The position numbers and the translations under genes were made by a program. Shown here in pieces: positions 35,770 through 48,322 of a stretch of DNA of 64,000 nt; the stretch's first letter is position 1, and the number at the start of each line of letters is the position of its first letter. The notes beneath the pieces are model-generated. The model worked only from the letters and a program-made list of their open reading frames with translations. It searched no databases and was not told the DNA's origin. Source of the DNA: Allacma fusca (lineage: Eukaryota > Arthropoda > Collembola > Symphypleona > Sminthuridae); assembly GCA_947179485.1 (NCBI GenBank), contig OX359246.1, positions 56,957,632 to 57,021,631 on the forward strand, in the 5' to 3' direction.

Positions 35770-36290
35770 AGCTATTGCAAATGTGTTGAAGACGCTGTAC
35801 AAGGAAGAAGAAGCCAGTGTTGAAGACGCGCAAACGGACGATATTATTGAACGCCAAATGAAGAAAGCTAGATATGAATCACGAGATGAGTTGGAAAAGT
35901 ACTTAGCAGAGAGGCCAGTCAAACTTAGTGATCCTAACCAGGGCTTACTATAGTGGTGGAAGGTCTTTATTGTTTCAGTTTAGTAATAATTAAATGTTTA
36001 GCACACTTCTAATTCTTTATTGGTTAATTGTACACAGGAGCATGAATCGGAGTATCCTAATCTTTCGAAAATGGCAAGGGACTTCTTAGGCGTTGCTGAG
36101 ACCGGTGCCCCAGGTGAAAGCATGTTTTCGATGGGAACGGACTTGTTGACACCTAAAAGCCTCGATGTTAGCAGAGGCTATCCGTAGTTGCTTGTGCCTG
36201 AAGGGCTGGCTAAAGCTAAAAAGCGAAGACATATTAAAGCGTCGAGCTGAAGCAATAATTCAAAAAATTCTTGGAGAAACTTGTGAATAA
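35770..36290 (+). pseudogene. hAT transposase C-terminal region, spliced and decayed
   Basis: Exon 35770-35962 (acceptor TAATTTTAG) reads AIANVLKTLYKEEEASVEDA and ends in WWK; a GT-AG intron of 75 bases joins it to 36038, EHESEYPNLSKMARDFLGVA. This is the hAT dimerisation signature (WW..h...YP.LS.MA.D.L.v..T.AP.E..FS.G...LTP). A stop (35951) precedes WWK and a frameshift near 36160 precedes RSCLCLKGWLK, the conserved end block, which runs to a stop at 36288-36290. The N-terminal BED finger and DDE parts were not found. It may be a source relic for the hAT-like elements here, but its own ends are unknown. Confidence 0.75.
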
Positions 36291-36424
36291 TAGTGCTATT
36301 TGCAGCAAATGCTTTAGTCGATATTTGTGCACTGTTAAACGTCATAAATATTTCATCAATACAATTCAGTGTACTTTGTGTATTTTAGGTGCGAATACTA
36401 TTTTGCAATTACTATTTTAAAAAG

Positions 36425-36664
36425 ACTTGACAATTCAAGTCAAGTTCGGGTCATGGTCAAGTCGTGGTCAAGTCAAGAGTTGCCACGTCTATACTTGGTC
36501 AGGTTCAAGTTACGTGAAAAGTACTTGAATACTTGACCCTGAATTTTCAAGTAATTGTCTGGCCATGGACCGTCAAGTTCAAGACCCTCTGAAAAACCTA
36601 CTTGACTGTCAGGGTCAAGTTCAGGGTCAAGTTTGGGATTTACTTGACTTGAGCGCAGCTCTGG
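36425..36664. mobile_element. TCAAGTTCAGGGTC-motif element fragment
   Basis: Repeats of TCAAGTTC / GGTCAAGT fill 36430-36660 and end in CTTGACTTGAGCGCAGCTCTG, whose reverse complement begins CAGAGCTGCG, a hAT-like start. No matching left end or duplication of the flank GTGGTATA was found. It is probably one-ended or diverged. Confidence 0.5.
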
Positions 36665-37960
36665 TGGTATATACAGCAAGCCGAGAAGCACCGCGGGCTG
36701 AAACATTGTCGCAGAGGAGAGCTTCTCGGGATATACCAACTGCTTGAAACATACTGGAAGCTCGCAATATTAAGCAATTTTAGATTATCACTTAAAAGCG
36801 CTAATAATAATTATTATAAAAATTGGACATAAATCATCAAATTTGGATTAAATTAAGTCTGGTAATGAGAAAAACTACGTTCGGTTACAGCACTGACGAA
36901 TTTGAGGAGAGAATTTTAATGACTGAACTTTGTACACATAAGTGTGGGATTCTTATTAGGAAAAAGCAAATGGAATTGAAAGTATTTATTGCAACAGTTT
37001 TTATATATAACGTCAGATAAATTCTCAGAATTTGTATTGCTGAAGTTATTTGCTCACTATTTTTTAATTACAAGCCTTTACATCCATACATTTGGTCTTT
37101 ATAACCCCTAAAAATATCATTAGGAAGTAAGAATTGATTTTTAGGAACCATGGACTTTAGTAACAATAGCAATTAAAAAATGTTGTCCTAATATAAATTC
37201 CTTTCACTTTTCCTATTTTAAATTATCAGTTCGTCCAGTGTCTGAGGCTTCAGTGACATTATCACGGTACAACTGAGACACATATATACAAATTATAACA
37301 ACATAAATAACATATTTGATCCACTAAGGGGTGAAGCACCCTGCAGTGATTCAACAGCAAAATTTAATAACAATGTCGGTTGGTATTAAGTTGATCAAGC
37401 GATTAGTTAAATTCCCCGTGTATAACCAAATATTGAGTTTGGCAGAGAACTTTAGTGGGCTGGAGCGTTGTACCATAATTTTTGGATGATGAATTGCCAA
37501 CTAGCTTTTTGAAAGGAAGTGTTAGTCATACAATTCATAGTTCACGTCTTATATGAGATTACTTTGCCCAGCAAAGCGGGCTATTAATATTAAGCCTTCT
37601 CGACATGCCATGATCCGGGATCTATAGCAATTTACTGTTTTGTGTATACTCTCACAATTCTCAAGTAATTTCTCATGTGCGAAGCACAGGGCTTTTACTA
37701 GTAATTATTGTAGTTTTTTCGGAATTTTGAGTACGATTACCGTAAAAATTATGATACTAAATTGTAGAAAAAAACCTATTTGGAAACAGTTATTAACCGT
37801 TGAACTGAATTTACTAATATTGAAAACCGTTTTAAGCAATAACCATACTTCCAAAAACCGAAAACCATAACTGAATGCAATTTCCCAAAAACTCATCCCT
37901 GACCATCGAACCCCATATTTTTCGTTTTTCCATCTCTGGGTATAACTCTGGCCACCTATA
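36665..37960. other. No gene recognised
   Basis: Short frames at 36823-37020 (+) and 37640-37870 (+) match nothing. AT-rich. Ends at the duplication CCTATGTG (37961-37968). Confidence 0.4.
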
Positions 37961-38460
37961 CCTATGTGTAGTGCTGTAATATTGTACTCGTTTAGTTTTG
38001 TACTTTCGTATTGTTTTTGTCTTTGGTACAAAACTAAACAAACAATATCCATTTTCGAGATACAAAACTAAAACAAAAACAAAACAGGAATTGAAAAAAC
38101 AATACAATCCAAATTGTATTGTTTCAAGGTTCTAGAGACGCTAGAAATTTACTAAAGTGATTGTTGTAATAGATTTCTAGAGCACATAGGAATCGATTTG
38201 TGTAATTGGAATCGTGAAAAAACACGTCAAACCACAAAAACTGGGCATTGACTAATTATGGTAGATTCGCCTACTATCGCCCATATAAAATATACACTTA
38301 CATTGAGTATGTCATCCTAGTGTCATGTGACCATTAATGCGCCAATAAAGTCAATCATGGGTGATTTACTACTAGTTACTCACCAAGTTTCATTATAGGT
38401 CAAGCGCCCCTTAAAACCGTAATCTGTCATGAGACTATTGGTGACCCAATAAGGTCAATT

Positions 38461-38845
38461 TGACCTTACTGTGTCACTAATAGTCACATGACCTCAGATT
38501 GACCTTACTGTGTCACTAATAGTCACATGACCTCAGATTGACCTTACTGTGTCACTAATAGTCACATGACCTCAGATTGACCTTACTGTGTCACTAATAG
38601 TAACATGACCTCAGATTGACCTTACTGTGTCACTAATAGTAACATGACCTCAGATTGACCTTACTGTGTCACTAATAGTCACATGACCTCAGATTGACCT
38701 TACTGTGTCACTAATAGTCACATGACCTCAGATTGACCTTACTGTGTCACTAATAGTCACATGACCTCAGATTGACCTTACTGTGTCACTAATAGTTACA
38801 TGACCTCAGATTGACCTTACTGTGTCACTAATAGTCGCATGACTT
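38461..38845. repeat. 39-bp minisatellite, 10 copies
   Basis: Unit starts TGACCTTACTGTGTCACTAA and ends CATGACCTCAGAT; copies begin at 38461, 38500, 38539 and so on every 39 bases to 38812. Variation is confined to a few positions (GTCACATG, GTAACATG, GTTACATG, GTCGCATG), so amplification was recent. It lies between the arms of the foldback element. Confidence 0.95.
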
Positions 38846-38869
38846 TGACTGTCACCATATTGATTATTA

Positions 38870-38928
38870 AAGGTTGTAACGGCTGAGGCCACTATATCAA
38901 CCAATAAAACCCTATTATTATTATTATT
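38870..38928 (+). mobile_element. Minimal LINE/SINE 3'-tail insertion (59 bp)
   Basis: A 13-base direct repeat ATATTGATTATTA lies at 38857-38869 and 38929-38941. The 59 bases between them end in AATAAAACCC and a (TAT)n tail. Target duplication of this length, an AATAAA and a short tandem tail are the marks of a target-primed LINE or SINE insertion truncated almost to nothing. Confidence 0.75.
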
Positions 38929-39763
38929 ATATTGATTATTAGACGCCACCGATTAGATGTACTAGTTGTAGGTTACATTTAATGTGGATAAGTAAGACGT
39001 CATGAAAAAGGTCATGAATTAAATCAACACTGGCTAATGACAATTCAATGGCATCAGATATGATACCAATGAATCGGTACTGATCAATAAAATTGTCTAA
39101 CCGTATGGTTTAAATGTTGACCTGGATAAATCTAGTCTGAGTCTAACAAAGACAAAAGACCTAGCCTAACAAACGAACTATGCGATTTGTAAATGTAGTC
39201 CACGCATAGGGGACATTTCTACATCGATGAAATAGGTGGTAAAAGCCAACCGCTGAGCCAATTGAAAATATATACAAGCCCACTCGTCTACTCTATCAAT
39301 TCTAATTTTAAGCAATGGTAGTGAATATTGTTTATGAAATTATGTTGTTCTGGAAATTACGATGTGGTTATTACAGGGATTATTCACAAATAGGTTGGTG
39401 CCACAGAATTGCACCCTTCAAAATTCGACCGTCAACAGATTCAATGCATCTTATATGGGAGATTAGTCAATGACAGGTTTTTTGATCTTTCACGTAATTT
39501 GTAAACAACTAAAGTTGCACAAATCAATTCCTACGTGCTCTTGAACTCAGATACAGATTTACTCACTTTAGCAAATTTCTAGCGTCTTCTAAAACCTTAG
39601 AACAATACAATACAGATTGTACAAAAACAAAAACAATCTGATAGAAGTACAAAACAAAAACAAAACTCGGAGTACAAAACAATATCTTGGTTGTACTACT
39701 TTTGTACTTTTCGCCAAAGTACAATACAATACTAAAAGGACAAATTACAGCACTACCTATGTG

Positions 39764-40271
39764 TTCTCTAAGCTCATCTTACAATTAGTTATACCGCCTG
39801 CGGCCTTTCATCATACATTGGCTGGGCCGGGTACTTGATAATATTTGAAACCAAAATGGGTGGAGTCCAAGATATTTTGACTTTTGACGGCTACGTTACG
39901 ACGCAGGGCTTTCTACTAGTGTTTTGATGTGTGCTTATAATTCCTTGCTGAACTTTATTTTGTCCGGGATATCAAGTAAAATACAAACACACCGTACGGC
40001 TAAACGAAAACATGTGCTCATAGTTGGTTGGTTTCTAATTTCGAAAGACGAAAAAACTGAATTGTAAATATTGTGTGTAAGTATTTTAATTTAATTACCA
40101 ACCAAATTTTCAGTGGTTTGACTTATCGGTTTAGAATTTATTATTGATTGTAATAATTATTATATAATTATTATATAATATGAATGTGACTGTGACAAGT
40201 AGTCTTATTTGATGCGAAATTGGGAATAATTTTTAAAGCACTCATTTTCAGTGTCCCTGATTGCTGTCAAC
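39764..40271 (+). promoter_or_regulatory. Upstream region of POLR3F
   Basis: No gene. AT-rich with an imperfect palindrome TATTATATAATTATTATATAAT at 40157-40180. Presumed promoter and 5' UTR; no clear TATA box or initiator can be assigned. Confidence 0.3.
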
Positions 40272-41833
40272 ATGAGTACGGATAGCAGTATACCATCGAC
40301 CTCTGGCCCTTCTTCGAAAGCTGCTACTCCCGAAGACAAAAAAGAGAAATTGTCCAAGTTTGAAAGAAGGTATTAAACATCAATTTTTTTGAAACAATAA
40401 CTTCAAGAATGGCATATTGATGAGATGGGCTTAGTATATCCTTTAGTTTTATGTAAAGTCTACAAGTAAAAGATTTCGGGCTGACGGGCTGAGTATTAAA
40501 TAATTGCAAATAAAATTAATTGTGACTAATATTATTTTTTATTTTAGGATCATCGAACTTGCGGAAACATTTCCGAAAGGAATACCAGACAAAATCATCC
40601 AGAGCGACATGCCCGAGGTACAAGGAGCGGAACGAGCAGCAGCGATAAATAATTTAATTGAGATGGTAATTATTTTGACTTCAGATAATAAATGATTATC
40701 ATTTGTAATATTATAACACTTACTTTTTAGAGTTGTCAGCTTTTGAAGTTCCTTATATCCTATTATAGGGGTACTAAATCACCAAAATGTACCTATACGT
40801 ATTGTTTTTTTTTATAAAACAGGGGATCTTGGACTTGTACAAGCAAGGAAATGAGCTTTTATACAAAATCAAAATAAAAGGAACTGAAACTTCGCATCTG
40901 AAAAATGCAGATAAGGAAGAGCGAGTTGTGTACGAAATTATTAAAGAAGCAGCGAATAAAGGAATATGGATAAAGGACATACGATTCAAAAGTAACTTAA
41001 ATCAGACCCAGCTGAATAAAATATTGAAGATATTGGAAGGGAAGAGGCTAATAAAGCCCGTTAAATCGGTTGCGGTAAGATTGAACATTGAATTTCAGGT
41101 TTCATTGGAATTGAATGGAATAAGCATGGGCACGTGAATCGATTTTTGTTGTGGTTGGGAAATAACTTGTTGGGATTTTGGTTTAGGCTAATAAGAAGAA
41201 AGTTTACATGCTTTTCGAATTGGAACCTGATCGATCTGTGACGGGAGGTGCTTGGTATTCGGATCAAGATTTTGAGTCTGAATTCGTCTCTATTTTGAAC
41301 CAACAATGTTTAAGATACTTGAGAGAAAAGTTGGATCAGTCGGAAAATTTAGTTGAGAAAATTGGACCTCGGGCCGCTCGCTATCACGCTCTCACCAAAA
41401 TTGAAGATGTCTGCAATTTTATATCCAATCTCCGTATCAGCAAGGTAATTAAGGATCTAGTATTTGGCCATGTATGTTTTAATTATTGCTGTTCTAGCAT
41501 AAATAAATAAAACAATGTTTAATGTAAATGTGGGTCTCTATTTCAAATTTATAATAGGTGGAGTTGACGAAAGACGATATAGAATGTATTCTAGAAACTT
41601 TAATCTACGATGCAAAAATTGAAAGGATTGTCAAAGGAGATAGTGTATTTTATGTGGCTGTTAATTCATTCCTGGATACACCAGGACTGGCACGAACTCC
41701 TTGTGGAATATGTCCTGTGTTCAAGGAATGCACTCCGAATGGACTGGTCAACCCGAAGTCTTGTCAGTACTTAACGAAGTGGCTTAATGAGCCCATGGAA
41801 GAAGTTACTGACCCTGCTGCTGAGTTTTCTTGA
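40272..41833 (+). CDS. POLR3F: RNA polymerase III subunit RPC6 (RPC39/Rpc34 orthologue)
   Basis: Five exons, 40272-40369, 40548-40665, 40823-41074, 41187-41444 and 41558-41833, join in frame through GT-AG introns of 112-178 bases to give 333 residues (human about 316). RPC6 belongs to the RPC3-RPC6-RPC7 subcomplex that recruits Pol III to TFIIIB and opens the promoter in the nucleus. The chain shows two winged-helix regions (about 33-120 and 121-200; KDIRFKSNLNQTQLNKILKI) and a third part with MLFELEPDRSVTGGAWYSDQ, highly typical of the family. The C-terminus keeps the four cysteines 291, 294, 300 and 311 (CGICPVFKEC..SCQY) that hold the iron-sulphur cluster known in RPC6. The start ATG is followed by a low-complexity serine-rich leader. 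AATAAA lies at 41866. Confidence 0.96.
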
Positions 41834-43497
41834 GTTTATGGAACTTATACTAATTAATTATTAAGAAATAAACTCAACATTTGTAATTCTTGTAAGATTA
41901 GGATACTCATTTTATTTATTCGAAAAAATTTAGCAGAGGTGACGGCCACTACAACTATACAACTGGTAGTATAAACAAACAAGTAATAACTGATAACATG
42001 CGGACGCATACAAAATTGTAGATATATTTTCGCTACTCATTCACCCTTCAAAAAAAGGTTTCCTCTCATTAATTCAGTTTTAAAAACAATGTTTAATTTG
42101 ATGTAATTCAGTCGATTTAATTTTGATCTATTATAGGAGCAATAAGCCTGTTTTGTTTTCATAAGGATTTGTTTTCATTCCTATTTCCAGCCCGTACTTT
42201 GAAGCCTCATTTCAAATTAAAGTACACGGAGACTCTGCCTTCACGACCTTGTACATTGTTTATAAATACTCAAACTCTCAAACACGTTTACAAATAACCC
42301 TGTGAAACACATTGTGAATTTTGCTCCTTGCAAGAACATGTCATTAAACGAGTCTAATTTTGAAATAGTACTCTGTCCTGCTATTATGTCGAGAGCGTAC
42401 AGGGTGGCCCAAAATGGTTGCACCCTCTCCAGCCTAAAGAAAGTAACTCATGAATTATTTGATGCCTCCAGTTTGTAGGGGATTAATAAAAAATATGAAT
42501 TATTTAATTTAGTAAGTTTTAAGATTTTGAATATTTATTCGATAGTTTCAGTGAGACAAATTAACGGTAGAACCGGGGGACTGCCAAAACCATATATACG
42601 TTATGTGTATAACATCCGCTGTATAGTTATCCAGTATATCGAGATTTTACTGTACTGTAAGTATATCTATATATATATATAATACCCTCAACATAGTACA
42701 AGTATATTCATATTCCCTCTCAATTGTACGGGTCACAGGGACCATGAACGTGAAGCAAAGTCGGAATTTTTTGACAGATTCTGGACTCAACAGTTATTTA
42801 TGTATTTCCACGCCAAATGTTTTAAGAATAACTTTCAACGCTGGGGGCCTGGACTAAGAAAGCAAGAATAAAAGGTTTTGTCGAACACTCTATATATAGC
42901 TGGTCCATAATAATACAGGGTGCCACGAAAGGATTCGAGGCTAACGATGGAGCACATATTTGTCAAATCAAAACAAATTGTGCTCATGTAGTATAGGCTG
43001 AGGAGCACAAGCATTGGGAAACTCCGCTTGGCGGCCTCTCTCGTCAGTTAGAAGCACTTATTAGGATCGGACTGACGTCACTAACTTCTGAGGAGCCTGC
43101 TGGATGTAAATTGTAAACACTCGTTCCTACATGATATATATCTGTGCTCGGAAGGTCTGTGTATAAATATATAGCTATAGCTCTTGCCCTATATGTGCCA
43201 GTGGTCCCTTCCCTATTCCTCTTTTAGATAAAAACCAACAGGTTATACATAGAGTATCCTTAAAATGGAGGATTGACTGATCAGTAGTATATAGGACTAG
43301 CTGAGAGCAATATTAATTCGTCTGATCCAACTGCTACTACAATTAGTGTATAATTTCTGTCCAAATAATTACTCCACAATTCACATCCGAAGTCAATGTG
43401 CTCCGTAACAGGAAATCAGGGTTAGAGTGTCTGTGCTGGAGGAGTTTCCAACTGACCTGGGTCATCCCCAGTCAGGGCAACATCAGCGGCGGAGAGG
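41834..43497. other. Intergenic and dishevelled 5' UTR
   Basis: Holds the POLR3F poly(A) signal (41866), an inverted-terminal-like word ACAGGGTGGCCC at about 42400 and ACAGGGTGCCACGAAAGGATT at 42915-42935; the latter has an inverted counterpart at 61448-61470 (AATCCTTTTGTGGCACCCTG), so both may be ends of one transposon family. The last 60 bases before 43498 are GC-richer and probably 5' UTR. No gene recognised. Confidence 0.4.
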
Positions 43498-46400
43498 ATG
43501 GAGGAAACTAAAATAATTTATCATGTGGATGATGAAGAAACACCATATTTGGTCAAGATTCCTGTCCCACCCGACCAAATTAGACTCATTGACTTCAAAA
43601 ATGTCCTCAATCGACCCAATTATAAATTCTTTTTCAAATCCATGGATGATGACTTTGGGTGAGATAAATCAATTGATTTGTTAGTATTGAATTATAAATG
43701 TCTTAAAGTTGACAATGAATATTTAGTTTAATTTGCGGTTACTCTTTGAGTATTAATTTAGGGGCACTTACATTCTTGATTAATTGTAAGTTGTAAGGTG
43801 TATTTGATGGTGATGTTGAACGTCAAAGGATTTTTTACATAAAATTGTTTGATTGTAATATTCCAGGGAAGTGAAAGAAGAGATTGTGGACGACGATGCT
43901 CACTTGCCTTGTTTCAATGGACGAGCAATATCATGGGTAATGAGAGTTTCTCTTGAAGGAGGAAATTATTAGTATTGTGTTTATTTCAAATCATTAATGA
44001 TGGTGTGACGTGTGAATGGGGAACTTTGATAAGAAATGATGTGATAAGCTGATTATTATCGAAGTAGTAAATGGTGTCTTTTTATTTGAATATTTTTGCA
44101 GTTGGTGTCCCGGGAAGGCAGTAATGTGAGCGATAGTAACTCCCAGACTGGAGCAGGGGAGCTGTCAATGCCGCTTGACAAAATTGGTCGACCATTGTAA
44201 GTTTTTTGAGAGCTTGGGTTAAAGTTATGGTTGGAGTCATGTCTCAGATGTTTATTTTGAGAGGAGAGGAAAAATCTTATTTAGAGGTACTGTAATATTT
44301 ACAGGCCGAGAGGGCTGAGAGCGCTGAGCAAACCTGAAGATACTGAGACGGAGTCAGTGATCAGTTCTCGGAGAGGTAAATTTTGTATGGAATTTAATTT
44401 TGTTCTCAGAATAAATTAATTACTGTAATGTAGATTATTTTTTAAATTGGTGAGCTAATGCAATCGTACCTGTGCCTGAGACATTGACTAAATGTGAATT
44501 GATGATGCAGGTTACGGAATGAAACTGCTGCCCTCAAAAGCAACCAGCGCACACAATCACAGACACTTGTCGGAGAAGAAGTACAACCGATTTAATTACG
44601 ACTCCTCAATTCTAAGTTCGGATCTGGATACTACGACATTCTTCGAGTCCGAAGATGACGCCTCTTCCCGAATAACTGCAACCACAGACCACAGCTCTGT
44701 CTCCCGTGTCATACGCCATAATAACCTGATGCGGAGGCAGAAGCGACGGAAGCACAAGCCCATTGCAATGTCCAGGACATCTTCTTTCAGCTCAATAACA
44801 GACTCCACCATGTCCTTGAATATCATCACAGTAAACTTGAACATGTCGTTGGATGATAACAACCCCAACTTTTTGGGAATTTCTATTGTGGGCGAGTCAA
44901 ATAAAGGAGGAGATGGAGGGATCTATGTAGGATCAATTATGAAAGGTGGCGCAGTTGCCAAAGATGGAAGAATTGAACCTGGAGATATGATTCTGCAAGT
45001 GAACGATGTAAATTTTGAAAATATGACCAATGACGAAGCTGTTCGTGTGCTGAGAGACGTGGTCAGTAAACGTGGACCGATCAAATTAGTAGTTGCCAAA
45101 TGTTGGGATCCGAATCCCAAAGGTTATTTCACGATTCCTCGGACTGAACCCGTAAGACCCATTGATCCTGGAGCTTGGGTTGCTCACACTACGGCAGCTA
45201 TCAGTGGGGCCAATGCAGCTGGGATGAGCACTTCTGGGAACAATGACTTTACTCTCAATAGAGCCCCTTCCATCTCCACGCTCAGCTCTGGTAGCATCAC
45301 TAGTTCTGTCGCTGAGACTGAAAGTAATTCAACCCGCTTTCTAACCATTACTTAAAAAAGCTCATTCCTGAACAATTGTTTGTGCTGTCTCACCTAATGT
45401 TTTGTAAAACTCATGCATCCACCGGAAAGTTATTTCTTAGCAGATTTGCTGTCCCAGTAGAAATTCTAACTTTCCTTTAGTAAATTAATTCTATTAATAA
45501 CTAAAAAATTGATGCTACATGAATGAAACACATTTTCGGGGGAGGTTTAATATATTTGAGATGCGTATTGAACCTTTTGGACTGTGTTCTACAAAATATA
45601 ACTAGTGTTGCCGAAAATGATCATATCGTCGCTGAAGAATCTAAATGGTCTACGTGCGCATGCTTTTCTACAGCACTTAGACCATTTGCCTCTTCAGCTA
45701 CAATATGTATTATTTTATTGGAAAGAAAATCAAAATAGTGAGTTTGAAATTGAATGATAATGAATACTACTAATGTGATGCGTTTTCAATCAATAAAATA
45801 GGGACAGTAGAAGAAAATGGCCCAATTCGACTGACCACACTTACTCCAATGAGTATCATTGTAAGAGAAATGCAAAAACCGGATTCGGGATTGGAGATTC
45901 GAGACCGAAACTGGTTGAAAATTACTATCCCCAACGCTTTCATAGGTTCGTTAAATAAAATTCAACTTTGTGTAATTTTCGCTACTTTAGTCTGATATAA
46001 TTATTAAGTCTTTGCTCCAAATAGACAGTTGTTAAATTATGCTAACACTCGTGGCCAACCTTTATTTATTTATAAGCGAATATTTTATTGGGTTTACTTT
46101 TTAGGAGCAGATATTGTCGACTGGCTTTTATCCCACGTGGAGGGTTTCGCTGATCGCCGGGAAGCAAAGAAATATGCATCTAATTTGTTGAAATCTAACT
46201 ATATTCGTCATACCGTGAACAAGATAACATTTAGCGAGCAGTGCTACTACGTGTTTGACAATAATATTCTCCAGCTACCCCCAATCTCGAATCTGACCCT
46301 TAACGCGTCCGAACACTGCAGTCAACTCCCGCTTTATACTCCCTGTTATGATATCTACAGTTACCCGACTAATCAGCAACTAAGCGAATCAAACTCCAGT

Positions 46401-46553
46401 GGGAGGTCCGTGCAGTTACTAGTGGACGGCATGAGCAACATTGACTCGAGGTCTAATCATAGTAGTGGAGCTGGTGGGCACAGGAATAATGGCAGCAATA
46501 TTGGTAGAGGCGAGGTGGGGAGCAATGGTGAAGTTTTTGTTGATGTCATGTAA
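43498..46553 (+). CDS. dsh/DVL: Dishevelled (Wnt signal transducer; DIX-PDZ-DEP)
   Basis: Seven exons (43498-43658, 43867-43936, 44102-44196, 44305-44375, 44511-45323, 45802-45945, 46105-46553) join in frame to 600 residues. Dishevelled is the cytoplasmic scaffold linking Frizzled to beta-catenin and planar-polarity outputs. The DIX domain is residues 1-84 ([34 protein letters not shown]). A basic patch RRQKRRKHK (207-215) precedes the PDZ domain (235-330; [20 protein letters not shown]). The DEP domain is about 433-505 ([33 protein letters not shown]). The chain ends EVFVDVM, the conserved dishevelled C-terminus that can fold back on its own PDZ. The linker after DEP is short compared with vertebrate DVLs. 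Intron 5 (45324-45801) contains a hairpin element. AATAAA at 46749. Confidence 0.97.
45603..45720. mobile_element. Small hairpin element in dishevelled intron 5
   Basis: About 44 bases form inverted arms: ATCGTCGCTGAAGAATCTAA then ATGGTCTACGTGC on the left, and the reverse complement of the right arm reads TGTAGCTGAAGAGGCAAATG then GTCTAAGTGC. A second copy with the same arms lies at 49047-49155 in a PLXDC intron. No coding capacity and no clear target duplication. In nuclear pre-mRNA it would fold into a stem of the size of a microRNA precursor. Confidence 0.7.
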
Positions 46554-48322
46554 AGATTAATTTTCTTGTAGGATTTATTTAGGGAGCTAATTAGTTCAAG
46601 CCGTATTGAATTAATTAAGCCTTAATTAATTATTTAATTATGTTTTCTGCAATTTTATTTTGTAGAAATCAAATCCAATATCTACTATATAAATTATTGT
46701 AATTATGCTCTTACTCGTTTTGTGAGCGTCTTCCTCGTTTCTCTTCCAATAAAGTTAAGTAGCTTTGTTTGTTTTAAAACGCACGTTCATTCAATTGTCC
46801 AATTTTATTTTCTCAAAAATCCATTGATCAGTTTTTGTACATACTTTCTAATCTCAAACTAGACCGTTTAATTTTCGATACTAGCTTTTAAATCGTTACT
46901 TTTCTGTCAAATGTATTTACATTTACTTGTAACAGTTCTAGCTAAATATTCTACATGTACGTTCTCATCGCTCAAGTCTGCCTATGTATGTACATTACTT
47001 CCGATTTTAATAAAGGTTTCTAATTTCCACTGATATTATAACTGACTTGTTCCTCCATCATTTCGCATACAAAGCACGATTAATACATGTCTCATCCCCT
47101 CTCACGCAGCACCTCAAGAACTGAAATAAAATTGCTCGCATTTATTTAATACAATTTTATTCCAACAATATGCGCTATGATAATTATTGATAACATTTTA
47201 AAATATTATATGTACCAGTAAAGGCATTTATTGGTATGATTGCTTTAGTCATATAAATGTAATTAAAAGAGATGAATTAAAATTCCATTAATATGTATTA
47301 CAATATTAGTTGATGAGTGATTGTCGGTACAGCGATTGACTGTGGTTTCACTGATTAGCTGTTAAATACACACGATTATAATAACTACTGCTCTTCAGAA
47401 TACGTATATAATAGTACTTTCGGTTGGGAATCAAATTCAGTCGTTGAAAAAAATCGTATTGCTCAATATTGTCACATGGTCGGCTTTGTTATTTCAATCA
47501 TTAAAAATTACAACTGACTATATAGGAAATATATTAGTTGTTTTAAAAGCCTTAATATAGTTATACTTTCCTATATATCAATACTTTTCAAATCAATATA
47601 CAGTTTCTAATGTGCAGCATTTTGCAAAAACCCCTACCTAGCGTTCCACAGCAATAATAGCTTTCAGATCAAAAATCATGTATTCTTTAAGTAACTTAGC
47701 GACAGATTGTCTTAAAATTTAGAAACTAAATGTATGATTTGAAGTTACATGTTCAATTAATTAACAACAACAACTCCTTGACTACAATACAATTCACGAT
47801 AATAATCTCCATATCTTAATGTTATAAGAAACTTATGAATAAAAACAATATATGTGTATATCAATATTTTAACTGGTGCATATTTACAGTACATGAACCA
47901 ACCTAGATATTAGTAGGTTCACAATGAGATTAAGCATAAAATAATAGTTAATCCTAAAGGTAATGGTTGTATACGGAGATTTAAAAAAAATCGAGACTAT
48001 TTCATGTGATTTTACCAACATTATATATGTATAAAGGAGCAACGATACAGATTTCTGAAATCCAGTAGATATAAATTGAAATTGGATAAACAATAATGAT
48101 AATCAATTTCATAGCAATAAAAATAATTTTCCACATAAAATATTGCTCAGTTGGTTGCTCTTGTACAACGCATTCCAAACAGGACATGCTTTGAGATTAT
48201 TCGCAGCAATTATTTCTTACAATAATTACCGTCGGTTTATGCTCCAAAGTTGGAGCATATAGAAAAGTACACTTTTGGTTTTGTTTTTTGTTTCATGTAG
48301 AAAATTCCTTTGTATCTTAGTA
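46554..48322. other. 3' UTRs of convergent dishevelled and PLXDC genes
   Basis: AT-rich, no gene. Poly(A) signals for the plus strand at 46749 and about 47009. Signals for the minus-strand gene (TTTATT on plus) occur at several places, e.g. 47142 and 47228. No repeats of note. Confidence 0.5.

Larger units (their letters stand above)
37969..39755. mobile_element. Long-armed foldback hAT-like element, GTACAATAC/AAAACAAAAAC family
   Basis: CCTATGTG flanks it (37961-37968, 39756-39763). Termini: TAGTGCTGTAATATTGTAC (left) and TAGTGCTGTAATTTGTCC (right, reverse complement). The arms pair over roughly 330 bases with gaps: the inner blocks GACGCTAGAAATTT.CTAAAGTGA and CATTGACTAAT..CCCATATAA occur on the left (about 38130-38300) and inverted on the right (about 39440-39590). 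The terminal part repeats ACAAAACTAAAACAAAAAC. The middle holds a 39-bp minisatellite and a LINE-tail insertion. Confidence 0.9.

Noticed and set aside
45324..45355. End of dishevelled at the stop at 45353-45355
   Set aside because: A GT donor at 45324 joins exon 6 in phase and supplies the DEP domain and the conserved C-terminus.
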